NCBI GenBank assembly: GCA_030606865.1
Contig: JAUWFQ010000003.1
Location: forward strand, 1 to 40,552
Source: a bacterium
GTDB taxonomy: Bacteria; Fidelibacterota; Marinisomatia; Marinisomatales; JAHJCW01
Reading direction: 5' to 3'
DNA: 40,552 bases
Part shown: piece by piece, positions 10,272-19,172 of the stretch
How positions within the stretch are numbered: position 1 is the stretch's first letter
Layout: every line of letters starts with the position of its first letter
Notes under the pieces: generated by a model
Told to the model about the DNA's origin: nothing
What the model saw: the letters and a program-made list of their open reading frames with translations, nothing else
Database searches by the model: none
Translations under genes and position numbers: made by a program

Positions 10272-11747
10272 ATGTGTGGTGTTGTTGGACTAATTTCACA
10301 AAAACCTGTTGCCAGTGAATTATACGATAGTTTGATTTATCTCCAACATCGCGGGCAAGATGCCGCGGGAATTATTACATATAACCGCAGATTCCACACC
10401 AAGAAAGGCGTTGGCTATGTTAGAGACATTTTTGACGAACGAAATATGTCGCGATTAAAAGGTAATATCGGCATAGGACATACAAGATATCCTACTACCG
10501 GTAAATATGATAAGGAAGATGCCCAGCCAGTTTGGACCGGCGTTCCGTACGGAATTGCTATGGCTCATAATGGTAATCTTGTTAATCATCGAGAGCTTTT
10601 GTTAGAATTGTCACAAAAGGACGGAAGGCATCTAAATACATCAGTTGATGTTGAAGTAATATTGCATGTTTTTGCAGGCAAACTAGAACAATTAAGAAAT
10701 ACGGACAATAATGGTAACTTTTTCGACCATATCTGCCAAGCCACACAAGAGGTTCACAAAAGAGTTAGCGGTGCTTATTCTGTAATTTGTGTGATTATTG
10801 GCAAAGGAATGGTTGTGTTCCGCGACCCTCATGGAATTCGTCCATTAACTAGAGGAGAGCGACTTTCTACTAACGGAAAACCTGATTACATATTTGCCAG
10901 TGAGCCTTCTGTATTTTATTCTTTAGGGTTTGAGTCAAAATCCGATGTTGCACCCGGCGAAGTAATTTATATATCCGAAGACAGTCATTATCATTCAAAA
11001 ATATTATCTTCAAAGAAATTCACTCCCTGTATATTTGAGTATGTTTATTTTGCCCGACCGGACGCAATCCTCGACGATGTAAGTGTTTACAGATCGCGCC
11101 TTAGAATGGGACAAAATTTGGCTAATGCTTGGAAAACTAAATATCCTAATGTAACTCCTGATATCATTATCCCTGCACCGGCCACATCCAACAACGCTGC
11201 CTTAGCGATGGCGAATGAAATGGGTGTGCGTTATTCTGAGGGATTATATAAAAATCCTTTTATCGGTCGTACATTTATAATGCCGGGACAACAAAAACGC
11301 AAAAAATCTATTCGGCATAAGCTTGTTCCTCTATCATTTGAAATAAAAGACAAAGACGTAATGATAGTCGATGACAGTATTGTACGTGGGAATACAAGTC
11401 AGGAAATTGTTAAAATGGTGCGTGACTTTGGTGCTAAGAAAATATATTTCGTTTCTGCTTGCCCGCCATTAGTAAATCCTTGCTTTTATGGCGTTGATAT
11501 ACCAACTCGTTCTGAATTAATTGCACCGAATATGTCTATCGAAGATATACGAAAATATATAAATGTAGATATTTTATTGTATCAAGAATTGGATGATTTG
11601 ATCGAAGCAGTAACAAGAAAAGGGGAACACGAAATCTATAGACCTTGCGCCGCTTGTTTGGATGGTAATTATGTTACGGGCGATGTTAATGGAAATAAAA
11701 TCAATGCACTTGAAAAACAACGTATAAAAGAGCGTAATTCTCTATGA
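10272..11747 (+). CDS. purF: Amidophosphoribosyltransferase (glutamine PRPP amidotransferase)
   Basis: First committed step: PRPP plus glutamine to 5-phosphoribosylamine. It starts MCGVVGL, so Cys2 is the Ntn nucleophile exposed by Met removal, with no Bacillus-type propeptide. The N-terminal glutaminase domain carries IGHTRYPTTG and AMAHNGNLVN. The C-terminal PRTase domain has the PRPP loop VMIVDDSIVRGNTS near residues 363-376. The absence of a propeptide suggests the enzyme without an Fe-S cluster, although cysteines occur late in the chain (CAACLDGNYVTGD); I would not decide on the cluster from this. At 491 aa the length is normal. It overlaps purD by four bases (ATGA). Confidence 0.97.
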   Translation: MCGVVGLISQKPVASELYDSLIYLQHRGQDAAGIITYNRRFHTKKGVGYVRDIFDERNMSRLKGNIGIGHTRYPTTGKYDKEDAQPVWTGVPYGIAMAHNGNLVNHRELLLELSQKDGRHLNTSVDVEVILHVFAGKLEQLRNTDNNGNFFDHICQATQEVHKRVSGAYSVICVIIGKGMVVFRDPHGIRPLTRGERLSTNGKPDYIFASEPSVFYSLGFESKSDVAPGEVIYISEDSHYHSKILSSKKFTPCIFEYVYFARPDAILDDVSVYRSRLRMGQNLANAWKTKYPNVTPDIIIPAPATSNNAALAMANEMGVRYSEGLYKNPFIGRTFIMPGQQKRKKSIRHKLVPLSFEIKDKDVMIVDDSIVRGNTSQEIVKMVRDFGAKKIYFVSACPPLVNPCFYGVDIPTRSELIAPNMSIEDIRKYINVDILLYQELDDLIEAVTRKGEHEIYRPCAACLDGNYVTGDVNGNKINALEKQRIKERNSL

Positions 11748-13060
11748 ATATCCTAATTGTCGGTTCGGGTGCTCGCGAACATGCAATTGCACGTTCTATT
11801 AAAAAATCAAAGGTACCTAATAAATTATACTGTTTAGCGTCAAATCGAAATCCCGGTATTGAAGAAATTTCGGAAATTTTAGAAATTGGCAAAATAGCCA
11901 ATCCCAATACTGTTACAAATTTTGCTAGAGAACATTCGATAGATTTGGCAATTATAGGACCCGAAGCCCCATTAGCAAATGGCGTTGTTGATTCGTTGCA
12001 GCAGATTAATATTCAATGTGTGGGTCCCACTAAAGATTTAGCGCAAATTGAAACTAGTAAAAGTTTCACGCGCGATTTAATGAGAAAATATGATATCCCG
12101 GGCTGTCCGGATTATCAGACTTTTAATAATCTAAATAATGTATCAGAATATTTAAATACATTAGGTGAAAATTATGTTATCAAATTCGATGGTTTAATGG
12201 GCGGTAAGGGTGTTAAGGTGTCCGGTGAACATATTAACTCTCACGCGGAAGCTATTGAATATTGTGAACAAATTATTGCAAAAAATGGAAAATTTGTTAT
12301 TGAAGAAAAACTTATTGGAGAGGAGTTTTCGTTAATGAGCTTTTGTGATGGTGAACACTTAATACACATGCCGCCTGTTCAAGATCATAAACGTGCGTAT
12401 GAAAACGATACCGGTCCTAATACCGGCGGAATGGGATCTTACAATGATACAAATCAGACATTGCCCTTTCTAACAAACAATGATATTGATTCCGCAAAGG
12501 CGATAAATATCGCAACTGCGAAAGCATTAAAAAAAGAATTTGGAATTGGTTATAAGGGTATTCTTTATGGTGGTTTTATTGCAACAGCGGATGGGGTTAA
12601 GGTAATTGAATATAATGCGCGCTTCGGAGACCCCGAAGCAATGAATGTTTTTTCCTTATTACAAAGTGACTTAATTGACATATTTCTTGGTATAGCCAAT
12701 TCATCTCTGCATAAGTGCGAGGTAACCTTTAGCAATAAATCCACGGTATGTAAATATGCCGTACCGGAAGGATATCCCGATTCGCCGATTAAAGGTGAAC
12801 GCATAGATATATCAAAAGTTGAAAACCATGACCAATTATACCTTGCTTCCGTTGATTTGAAAAATAATATATTACTCGAATCCGGCTCAAGAACAGTTGC
12901 CGTTGTTGGAATTGCCGATACATTACAAGAAGCTGAAGCGATTGCTGAAAGTGAAATTAAACATATTATAGGACCCTTATTTCATCGAACAGATATTGGA
13001 ACAGAAGCACTAATTCAAAAACGGATTAAGCATATGATTACTATTAGAGATTTATCCTAA
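11744..13060 (+). CDS. purD: Phosphoribosylamine-glycine ligase (GAR synthetase)
   Basis: ATP-grasp enzyme joining glycine to 5-phosphoribosylamine. At 438 aa the length is typical. The N-terminus ILIVGSGAREHAIA is the family signature. DLAIIGPEAPLANGVVD follows, then the ATP-grasp core with YVIKFDGLMGGKGVKVS at about residue 145. PVQDHKRAYENDTGPNTGGMGSY and VIEYNARFGDPEAMNVF supply the metal and ATP residues. The start codon overlaps the purF stop, so translation is coupled, which fits channelling of the unstable phosphoribosylamine. A restriction-modification gene follows after six bases. Confidence 0.97.
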   Translation: MNILIVGSGAREHAIARSIKKSKVPNKLYCLASNRNPGIEEISEILEIGKIANPNTVTNFAREHSIDLAIIGPEAPLANGVVDSLQQINIQCVGPTKDLAQIETSKSFTRDLMRKYDIPGCPDYQTFNNLNNVSEYLNTLGENYVIKFDGLMGGKGVKVSGEHINSHAEAIEYCEQIIAKNGKFVIEEKLIGEEFSLMSFCDGEHLIHMPPVQDHKRAYENDTGPNTGGMGSYNDTNQTLPFLTNNDIDSAKAINIATAKALKKEFGIGYKGILYGGFIATADGVKVIEYNARFGDPEAMNVFSLLQSDLIDIFLGIANSSLHKCEVTFSNKSTVCKYAVPEGYPDSPIKGERIDISKVENHDQLYLASVDLKNNILLESGSRTVAVVGIADTLQEAEAIAESEIKHIIGPLFHRTDIGTEALIQKRIKHMITIRDLS

Positions 13061-13066
13061 ATTGAA

Positions 13067-16000
13067 ATGATGATTCAATCCTATTTAAAAGAAATTGCCG
13101 ATATCATTATTCGGGGTGATTATAGAGAAGAAACTTTTTATCCTGCGCTTAAGTCATTTTTAGAAGAATACGGAAAATCCATTGGTAAAAAGAAAACAGC
13201 TGTTACAGTTCTCCCGAAAAAAACAGAAGCAGGTAATCCTGATTTTCGTGTCTGGGACGGAGAACATGAAATTGTTGGTTATATAGAAGCCAAACAGCCC
13301 GGGACAAACCTAGATCAGATCGTAACAAGTGACCAGTTAAAACGCTATTTAAAAATATTCCCGAATCTCATTTTAACAGATTTTTATGAATTCCAGTTGT
13401 ATCGCAACGGAAGTGAAATTGATCGTGTTTCAATCGGCCGCCCTTTTATTGCTAAAAAACTTAAAACTGTTCCACCTGTTGAAAACGAAGATGAATTCAA
13501 TTCATTGTTAGGAAAATATTTTGGCTTTATTCTTCCCGCAATAAATGATGCTGAAACATTGGCAAAAATATTGGCGGATAAAACCCATTTCTTAAAAAAC
13601 GAAGTTGTTGCAGAAGAATTAGAAGAAGAATCCTCAGGTTCCGGGCATCTTCTGGGGTTTTATGATGCATTTCAAAAACATCTTATTTCCGATCTAACAC
13701 GGGGAAGTTTTGCCGATCTTTTTTCGCAAACATTGGCTTACGGTTTGTTTGCTGCCCGGACACGCGCAACAAACAGTTTTAATCGAAAATTAGCTTACGA
13801 ATATATCCCATCAACCATTGGTATTCTTCGGGACGTTTTCAGATTTGTTTCATCAACAGATTTGCCTAAACCTTTAGAAGTCATGATTGACGATATTGCG
13901 GAAGTCCTGCAGAAGACGAATGTAAAGAAAATCCTTCAGGATTATTACCGTGACGGAAAAGGCGAAGATCCCGTTGTCCATTTTTATGAAACATTTCTAA
14001 ATCATTATGATCCCACCATCCGAGAAAAGCGTGGGGTTTATTATACACCATTGCCTGTCGTTCATTATATTGTTCGATCCCTTCATCATTTAATGAAAAC
14101 AAAATTTGGGTTGGAAGATGGTTTTGCTTCCAAGGATGTAAAATTATTGGACCCTGCCGGTGGAACACTCACCTTTCCCGTGGAAGCTATCAAGGTGGCT
14201 GTAGAAGAATTTGTATCTAAATACGGTGACGGTGGAAAACATAATCTTATCAAAAATCAAATTCTACAGAATTATTATGCCTTTGAACTTATGATGGCGC
14301 CATATGCTATTGGTCACATGAAAATCGGATTCATGTTGGAAGAGTTGGGGTACAAATTGGAAGCCGATGACCGCTTTAATCTTTATCTCACAAATACGCT
14401 TGACATGGAAGATTTTAAACAAACCAATATGCCTTTTGTCAAAAGTTTGAGCGAAGAAAGTAAACTGGCAGGAAAGGTGAAAAAGGATGAACCTATTCTG
14501 GTCATTTTAGGCAATCCGCCTTATTCCGGAATTTCATCTAATTTCAACGATTGGACGGAAAAACTATTGAAAGAAGATGTGGATGGTGCCCAAAGTTATT
14601 ATACTGTTGACGGTAAACCGCTTGGGGAAAAGAAACTCTGGCTACAGGATGATTATGTGAAGTTCCTGCGCTTTGCACAGTGGAAAATCCATAAAACAGG
14701 TTATGGTATGGTAGGTATGATTACTAACCATTCTTATCTGGACAATCCCACATTTCGGGGAATGCGCCAAAGCCTGATGAACACTTTTGATGAAATCTAC
14801 ATTTTGGATTTACATGGAAATTCTTTGAAAAAAGAAACCTGCCCTGATGGGAGTCCTGACATGCCTGTCTTTGACATTCGTCAAGGTGTGGCTATTGCAT
14901 TGTTCGTGAAAAACAAACATTCCGATGGTTCCAACCTTTCAAAAAGTTGTAAGGTCGTCCATACCGATTTATGGGGAAAACGAAATTCAAAATATGAATG
15001 GCTGGAATCTCATTATGTAAAAAATGGCAGTTATAAAAAGTTAGAGCCAAAAACCCCCTGGTATTTTTTCATTCCAAGAGATGTGGCGGGTATTCAGGAA
15101 TATTTAGAATGGCCATCTATTAAAGATGTTTTTCCTTTGAATGTAACTGGTATTGTAACCGCTCGAGATAAGTTCGTCATCAATTTTTCCAAAAGAGACT
15201 TAGAAAATAAAATGTTGCAGTTCAGGAATTTGTCTTTACCTGATGAAACAATACGGCAAGCCTTTAAACTAAAGGATACGCGGGGTTGGAAATTACCGGA
15301 AGCAAGAAGGAAAATTGCAGAAGACAAAAAGTGGAAGAATTATTATCAGGATGTTTTATACCGACCCTTTGACGAAAGAAAAATTTATTACACAGAAACA
15401 ATGGTTGATTGGGGACGTCCTGAATATATGCGCCACATGCTGACCGGAGAAAACTTAAGTTTATGTTTTATGAGACAGTTTTCAGGAAATGTCCCTTACA
15501 GTCACTTTTTAATAACGGAGCATATGGTTGATAATAGAACCTTTTTTAGTAGTAAAGGAATAATTCAACAGGCGCCCCTTTACCTTTACCCTGAAGAAAA
15601 AGAGAAAAAACCTAAATCCGGTGTACCGCTGATGATGTTTGAACCAGAAGTCCACTATGGCAAGGAAGGGAAACAGCCCAACATAGCCCCTGAAATATTT
15701 GATATGCTTAAAGAATCTTTCGGAAGAACACCAACACCGGAAAAGATACTCTATTACATTTATGGGGTTTTCTACAGCAATCACTATAGAACGAAATACA
15801 CTGAATTTCTGAAATTCGATTTTCCCCGTGTGCCTTTTACAAAAGATAAAGATGTGTTTAATGCCATGGCAAAATTGGGACAGAAACTTGCCGAATTGCA
15901 TTTGCTAAAAAGTTCTGTTCTGAACCGTCCTGTTTCCAAATATGAAGGCAGCGGTACAAATGACACAATAGATAAACCTATATTTAATGAAGAAGAAAAA

Positions 16001-16225
16001 AGAATTTATATCAATGCTGACAAATATTTTTCAAATATCAAACCGGAAGTATGGGATTATCATATCGGCGGATACCAAGTTTTAGCAAAATATATAAAAG
16101 ACAGAAAAAACAGACAAATGAATGATCCACGCCATTACTGTAAAGTGATAACAGCATTAAAGAAAACAATTGAAATCCAGAAAGAAATAGACAAATTATA
16201 TCCGAACGTAGAAAAGAATTTGTGA
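13067..16225 (+). CDS. Single-chain restriction-modification enzyme: PD-(D/E)xK nuclease plus N6-adenine methyltransferase, type ISP-like without helicase
   Basis: A 1052-aa protein. The N-terminal nuclease-like part has GNPDFRVWDG followed by GYIEAKQPG, giving a D59...E74-x-K76 PD-(D/E)xK site. A helical connector leads to an adenine methyltransferase: motif I as LLDPAGGTLTF near residue 361, motif IV NPPY at 483-486, and the type I/IIG-like lead-in NHYDPTIREKRGVYYTPLPVV. The C-terminal half is probably a target-recognition region; its end (IGGYQVLAKYIKDRKNR, then a helical tail) matches the type ISP C-terminal family. Classical type ISP enzymes such as LlaGI are ~1570 aa with a helicase; no Walker or DEAD motifs are seen here. 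It lies between purD (6-bp gap) and purN (GTGA overlap), on the operon strand. Confidence 0.88.
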   Translation: MMIQSYLKEIADIIIRGDYREETFYPALKSFLEEYGKSIGKKKTAVTVLPKKTEAGNPDFRVWDGEHEIVGYIEAKQPGTNLDQIVTSDQLKRYLKIFPNLILTDFYEFQLYRNGSEIDRVSIGRPFIAKKLKTVPPVENEDEFNSLLGKYFGFILPAINDAETLAKILADKTHFLKNEVVAEELEEESSGSGHLLGFYDAFQKHLISDLTRGSFADLFSQTLAYGLFAARTRATNSFNRKLAYEYIPSTIGILRDVFRFVSSTDLPKPLEVMIDDIAEVLQKTNVKKILQDYYRDGKGEDPVVHFYETFLNHYDPTIREKRGVYYTPLPVVHYIVRSLHHLMKTKFGLEDGFASKDVKLLDPAGGTLTFPVEAIKVAVEEFVSKYGDGGKHNLIKNQILQNYYAFELMMAPYAIGHMKIGFMLEELGYKLEADDRFNLYLTNTLDMEDFKQTNMPFVKSLSEESKLAGKVKKDEPILVILGNPPYSGISSNFNDWTEKLLKEDVDGAQSYYTVDGKPLGEKKLWLQDDYVKFLRFAQWKIHKTGYGMVGMITNHSYLDNPTFRGMRQSLMNTFDEIYILDLHGNSLKKETCPDGSPDMPVFDIRQGVAIALFVKNKHSDGSNLSKSCKVVHTDLWGKRNSKYEWLESHYVKNGSYKKLEPKTPWYFFIPRDVAGIQEYLEWPSIKDVFPLNVTGIVTARDKFVINFSKRDLENKMLQFRNLSLPDETIRQAFKLKDTRGWKLPEARRKIAEDKKWKNYYQDVLYRPFDERKIYYTETMVDWGRPEYMRHMLTGENLSLCFMRQFSGNVPYSHFLITEHMVDNRTFFSSKGIIQQAPLYLYPEEKEKKPKSGVPLMMFEPEVHYGKEGKQPNIAPEIFDMLKESFGRTPTPEKILYYIYGVFYSNHYRTKYTEFLKFDFPRVPFTKDKDVFNAMAKLGQKLAELHLLKSSVLNRPVSKYEGSGTNDTIDKPIFNEEEKRIYINADKYFSNIKPEVWDYHIGGYQVLAKYIKDRKNRQMNDPRHYCKVITALKKTIEIQKEIDKLYPNVEKNL

Positions 16226-16234
16226 CCTCTGTGG
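16221..16234 (-). repeat. CACAGAGG-type repeat, copy 3 (reverse orientation), forming the start of purN
   Basis: TGTGACCTCTGTGG is the reverse complement of CCACAGAGGTCACA. It covers the end of the restriction-modification gene and the first codons of purN, supplying two in-frame GTG codons (16222 and 16231). It shares CCACAGAGG with the copy at 8896. Confidence 0.45.
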
Positions 16235-16818
16235 CAAAAAAAATAAAACTGGGTATTTTAGGGTCGATCAAAGGAACCGATCTACAAGCAATTATTAATT
16301 CTATAGATAAAAAAAAGTTAGATGCTACTCTTGAAGTAGTTATCAGCAATTCTTCACATGCTTATATTCTTGAACGTGCTGCAAATCATAATATTCCTAA
16401 CTTTTTTATTTCACATTTAAGTAAAACCCGTGAACAATTTGATAATGAAATATCAGTAATATTAAAAAAGTATAACGTCGATTTAATATTATTGATTGGA
16501 TTTATGCGTATTTTATCCGCTGAATTTTGTAACGAATGGAAAATGCGCATTTTAAACGTGCATCCTTCTTTGCTTCCCAAATATGCTGGTGGAATAGATA
16601 TGAACGTTCATGAAGAAGTTATCAAAAATAAAGAGACTGAAACCGGCTGCACGATTCATTTTGTAACTGAGGCTGTTGATAGCGGACCAATATTAATCCA
16701 GAAGAAATGTTCAGTCGATAAAAACGAAACGCCGGAATCACTAAAAACAAAGGTTCAAGCATTGGAAGGCGAAGCTTTTATTGATGCTATTAAATTATTT
16801 CAAAAAAATAATTATTAA
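16222..16818 (+). CDS. purN: Phosphoribosylglycinamide formyltransferase (formyltetrahydrofolate-dependent)
   Basis: Transfers a formyl group from 10-formyl-THF to GAR. At 198 aa the size is normal. Catalytic residues lie in RILNVHPSLLPKY (Asn and His) and AVDSGPIL (Asp), with GFMRILSAEF ahead of them. The phosphate-binding loop, usually GSGxGSNLQAL, is altered to GSIKGTDLQAI. The start is GTG 16222, overlapping the upstream stop in GTGA, or GTG 16231 (three residues shorter). Both sit inside a CACAGAGG-type repeat. Coupling to the restriction-modification gene implies that reading through that gene matters for PurN expression. By eye this gene looks more AT-rich than the gene before it. Confidence 0.95.
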   Translation: MTSVAKKIKLGILGSIKGTDLQAIINSIDKKKLDATLEVVISNSSHAYILERAANHNIPNFFISHLSKTREQFDNEISVILKKYNVDLILLIGFMRILSAEFCNEWKMRILNVHPSLLPKYAGGIDMNVHEEVIKNKETETGCTIHFVTEAVDSGPILIQKKCSVDKNETPESLKTKVQALEGEAFIDAIKLFQKNNY

Positions 16819-16824
16819 ATAAAT

Positions 16825-18363
16825 ATGAATAAATCCATTACGACTATCAAACGAACACTTATTTCTGTTTATGATAAAACAGGCATAGTTGAATTAGCAA
16901 AATATTTAAGTGACAAGGGTATTGAAATTCTTTCAACCGGAGGAACGGCAGAACATCTTAGAAACGCCGGCATTGAAGTAATTGATGTATCTGATTATAC
17001 CGGTTTTCCTGAGATTATGGACGGGCGCATTAAAACTATCAATCCTAAAATAGAAGGTGGAATTTTAGGGTTGCGTGATGTGCACAAATCCGAAGCTGAA
17101 ACTCAAAATATTAAATGGATTGACCTTGTTGTGTGCAATCTTTATCCCTTTGCTGATACAATTAGTAAACCTAATGTTTCTCTCAAAGAAGCGCTTGAGA
17201 ATATCGATATCGGTGGACCGACTATGATCCGTAGCGCTGCCAAAAATATCGGATGGGTTGGCGTATTAGTTGATGTATCTGATTATCAATCAATTATCAA
17301 TGAGCATAAAATTTTAGGTGGTTTGTCTTCCGAAACTCGCAAGCTGCTTTCTGCAAAAGCGTTCGGTCACTGTGCTCAATATGACAGCATAATTCACAGT
17401 TATCTGAATGATGACCTCCTTCCACAAACTTTTTCTCCTTCATTTAATAAATCTTATGATTTGCGATATGGTGAAAATCCACATCAAAAAGCTGCAGCAT
17501 ATAAAAATCCGATCAGGAATACTCAAAATATTTTAGATGCTACAATACATCAAGGTAAAAAATTATCATATAATAATTTAATGGATGCGGACGCCGCTCT
17601 TTCTTGTCTCAGGGAATTCTCCGATTCTACGTGTGTAGTCGTTAAACATGGCAATCCCTGTGGAGTCGCTTCCGGCGATGACATTACCAACGTTTATAAA
17701 AAAGCTTTTGACGCGGACTCCAAATCGGCTTTTGGCGGAATAATTGTTCTTAATCGAACCTGCAATAAAACTATCGCTGAAATGATCAACAAAATTTTTG
17801 TTGAAATTGTAATAGCGCCGAATTATGACTCTACGGCTTTAGAGATATTGTCAAATAAAAAAAATTTACGTGTATTGGAGATAAATAAAATTGTTCCTAA
17901 AACCCAAAATATTGAATATCGCTACATTAGTGGCGGACTGTTGGTTCAAGAATCCGATGTAAGTACCATTACCGAAAATCAATTAAACATTGTTACAAAA
18001 AAGAAACCGTCAACATCTGAATTAGCCGATATGATATTTGCGTGGAAAGTGTTAAAGCATGTCAAATCCAATGCTATAATTACTGTTGAGGACAGAATAA
18101 CTTTGGGGATTGGTGCCGGCCAAGTATCGCGAGTTGATGCAGTTGAACTTGCGCTAAAAAAATCCGGTGATAAATTAGAAGGTTCTGTTTTAGCATCTGA
18201 TGCGTTTTTTCCTTTCCGCGACTCAATCGATTTAATCGCCGATACCGGCGTGACGGCTATTATTCAACCAGGTGGTTCAATTCGGGATCAGGAAATTATT
18301 CAAGCTTGTAACGAACACGGAATTATTATGGTATTTACCGGAATACGCTGTTTTAAACATTAA
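16825..18363 (+). CDS. purH: Bifunctional AICAR transformylase / IMP cyclohydrolase
   Basis: Last two steps to IMP. At 512 aa it has the family length. The N-terminal cyclohydrolase (MGS-like fold, about 1-195) shows LISVYDKTGIVELAKYL, ILSTGGTAEHLRNAGI and GRIKTINPKIEGGILG. The transformylase half has DLRYGENPHQKAA, the catalytic VVKHGNPCGVA Lys-His pair, SKSAFGGIIVLN and the late HVKSNAII...GIGAGQVSRVDA block. It follows purN by six bases and closes the cluster. Its stop codon overlaps the convergent glycerophosphodiesterase stop by four bases, and no terminator hairpin is visible there. Confidence 0.97.
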   Translation: MNKSITTIKRTLISVYDKTGIVELAKYLSDKGIEILSTGGTAEHLRNAGIEVIDVSDYTGFPEIMDGRIKTINPKIEGGILGLRDVHKSEAETQNIKWIDLVVCNLYPFADTISKPNVSLKEALENIDIGGPTMIRSAAKNIGWVGVLVDVSDYQSIINEHKILGGLSSETRKLLSAKAFGHCAQYDSIIHSYLNDDLLPQTFSPSFNKSYDLRYGENPHQKAAAYKNPIRNTQNILDATIHQGKKLSYNNLMDADAALSCLREFSDSTCVVVKHGNPCGVASGDDITNVYKKAFDADSKSAFGGIIVLNRTCNKTIAEMINKIFVEIVIAPNYDSTALEILSNKKNLRVLEINKIVPKTQNIEYRYISGGLLVQESDVSTITENQLNIVTKKKPSTSELADMIFAWKVLKHVKSNAIITVEDRITLGIGAGQVSRVDAVELALKKSGDKLEGSVLASDAFFPFRDSIDLIADTGVTAIIQPGGSIRDQEIIQACNEHGIIMVFTGIRCFKH

Positions 18364-19172
18364 TTCAGATTTTCCGCTAAATGGGGATTGTCAAGGATAA
18401 TTCCATCAATATTTTTATCAATTAACCAATTTCTGGTATAAACATTATTTACTGTCCAAGCATTAATGCACATATTCCGCCTTTTGCAAAATTGAATCAA
18501 TTTATCAGTAATTAATTCAACTTCAGGATGTAAGCAATCCGGTCGGGCAATAAAAATTCCCCTAAAATGTTTTGTTTTACTATAAATATAGCCGGTTGGA
18601 GTTGATTTTGAAAATAATTTTACCATCCGTACGGCAAACGGATTAAAACTAGAGATAATAACTTTTTGAGGTATTTCTCCTTTCTTAACTAATCGCGCAA
18701 TTATAATTGCAGATTTTAAATCAAATGTACTTTTCGTCTTGATCTCTATATTAATTAAAACTGTTTTGGGTAAAGATGTTGCTACATCTATTAATAACGG
18801 TATCGCCTCTTGTTTTGCTGGAGGAAATTGGCTGCCCGTTTTTACTCTTACTAAGTCTTGATAATCAATTTCATCGATGAACCCCGTGCCATTTGTTTCG
18901 CGTTCCAAATCAAAATTATGGGAGCATACCAATCTATCATCTTTAGTTAACATAACGTCTAATTCAATCGCATTCAAGCCTTTATCTATCGCTGAGCGAT
19001 AAGACGCAATCGTGTTTTCAGGAACGTTATGCCGATCGCCACGATGGCCGAAAAAGATTGGCTTATCATGGTAGAGATCAGTCAAATCCATACCTCGCCA
19101 AAAAGTAATGTATCTTATGGCCAACAAGGCAAGTACTGTTATTATAACAAACGCTATCATTTGGCGGGACAT
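18360..19172 (-). CDS. Membrane-anchored glycerophosphodiester phosphodiesterase
   Basis: Hydrolyses glycerophosphodiesters to glycerol-3-phosphate and an alcohol. It has 270 aa, and residues 5-25 form a single hydrophobic N-terminal anchor. The catalytic set of the GDPD TIM barrel is visible: H43-R44 in FFGHRGDRHNVPENT, E52, E70 and D72 in AIELDVMLTKDDRLV, and H85 in SHNFDLERETNG. The C-terminal strand motif CINAWTVNN and DGIILDNP complete the fold. It starts inside the end of the acylase-family gene (16-bp overlap), so the two form an operon. Substrate preference and orientation across the membrane are not visible; a periplasmic catalytic domain would fit the acylase partner. Confidence 0.93.
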   Translation of the reverse strand: MSRQMIAFVIITVLALLAIRYITFWRGMDLTDLYHDKPIFFGHRGDRHNVPENTIASYRSAIDKGLNAIELDVMLTKDDRLVCSHNFDLERETNGTGFIDEIDYQDLVRVKTGSQFPPAKQEAIPLLIDVATSLPKTVLINIEIKTKSTFDLKSAIIIARLVKKGEIPQKVIISSFNPFAVRMVKLFSKSTPTGYIYSKTKHFRGIFIARPDCLHPEVELITDKLIQFCKRRNMCINAWTVNNVYTRNWLIDKNIDGIILDNPHLAENLN

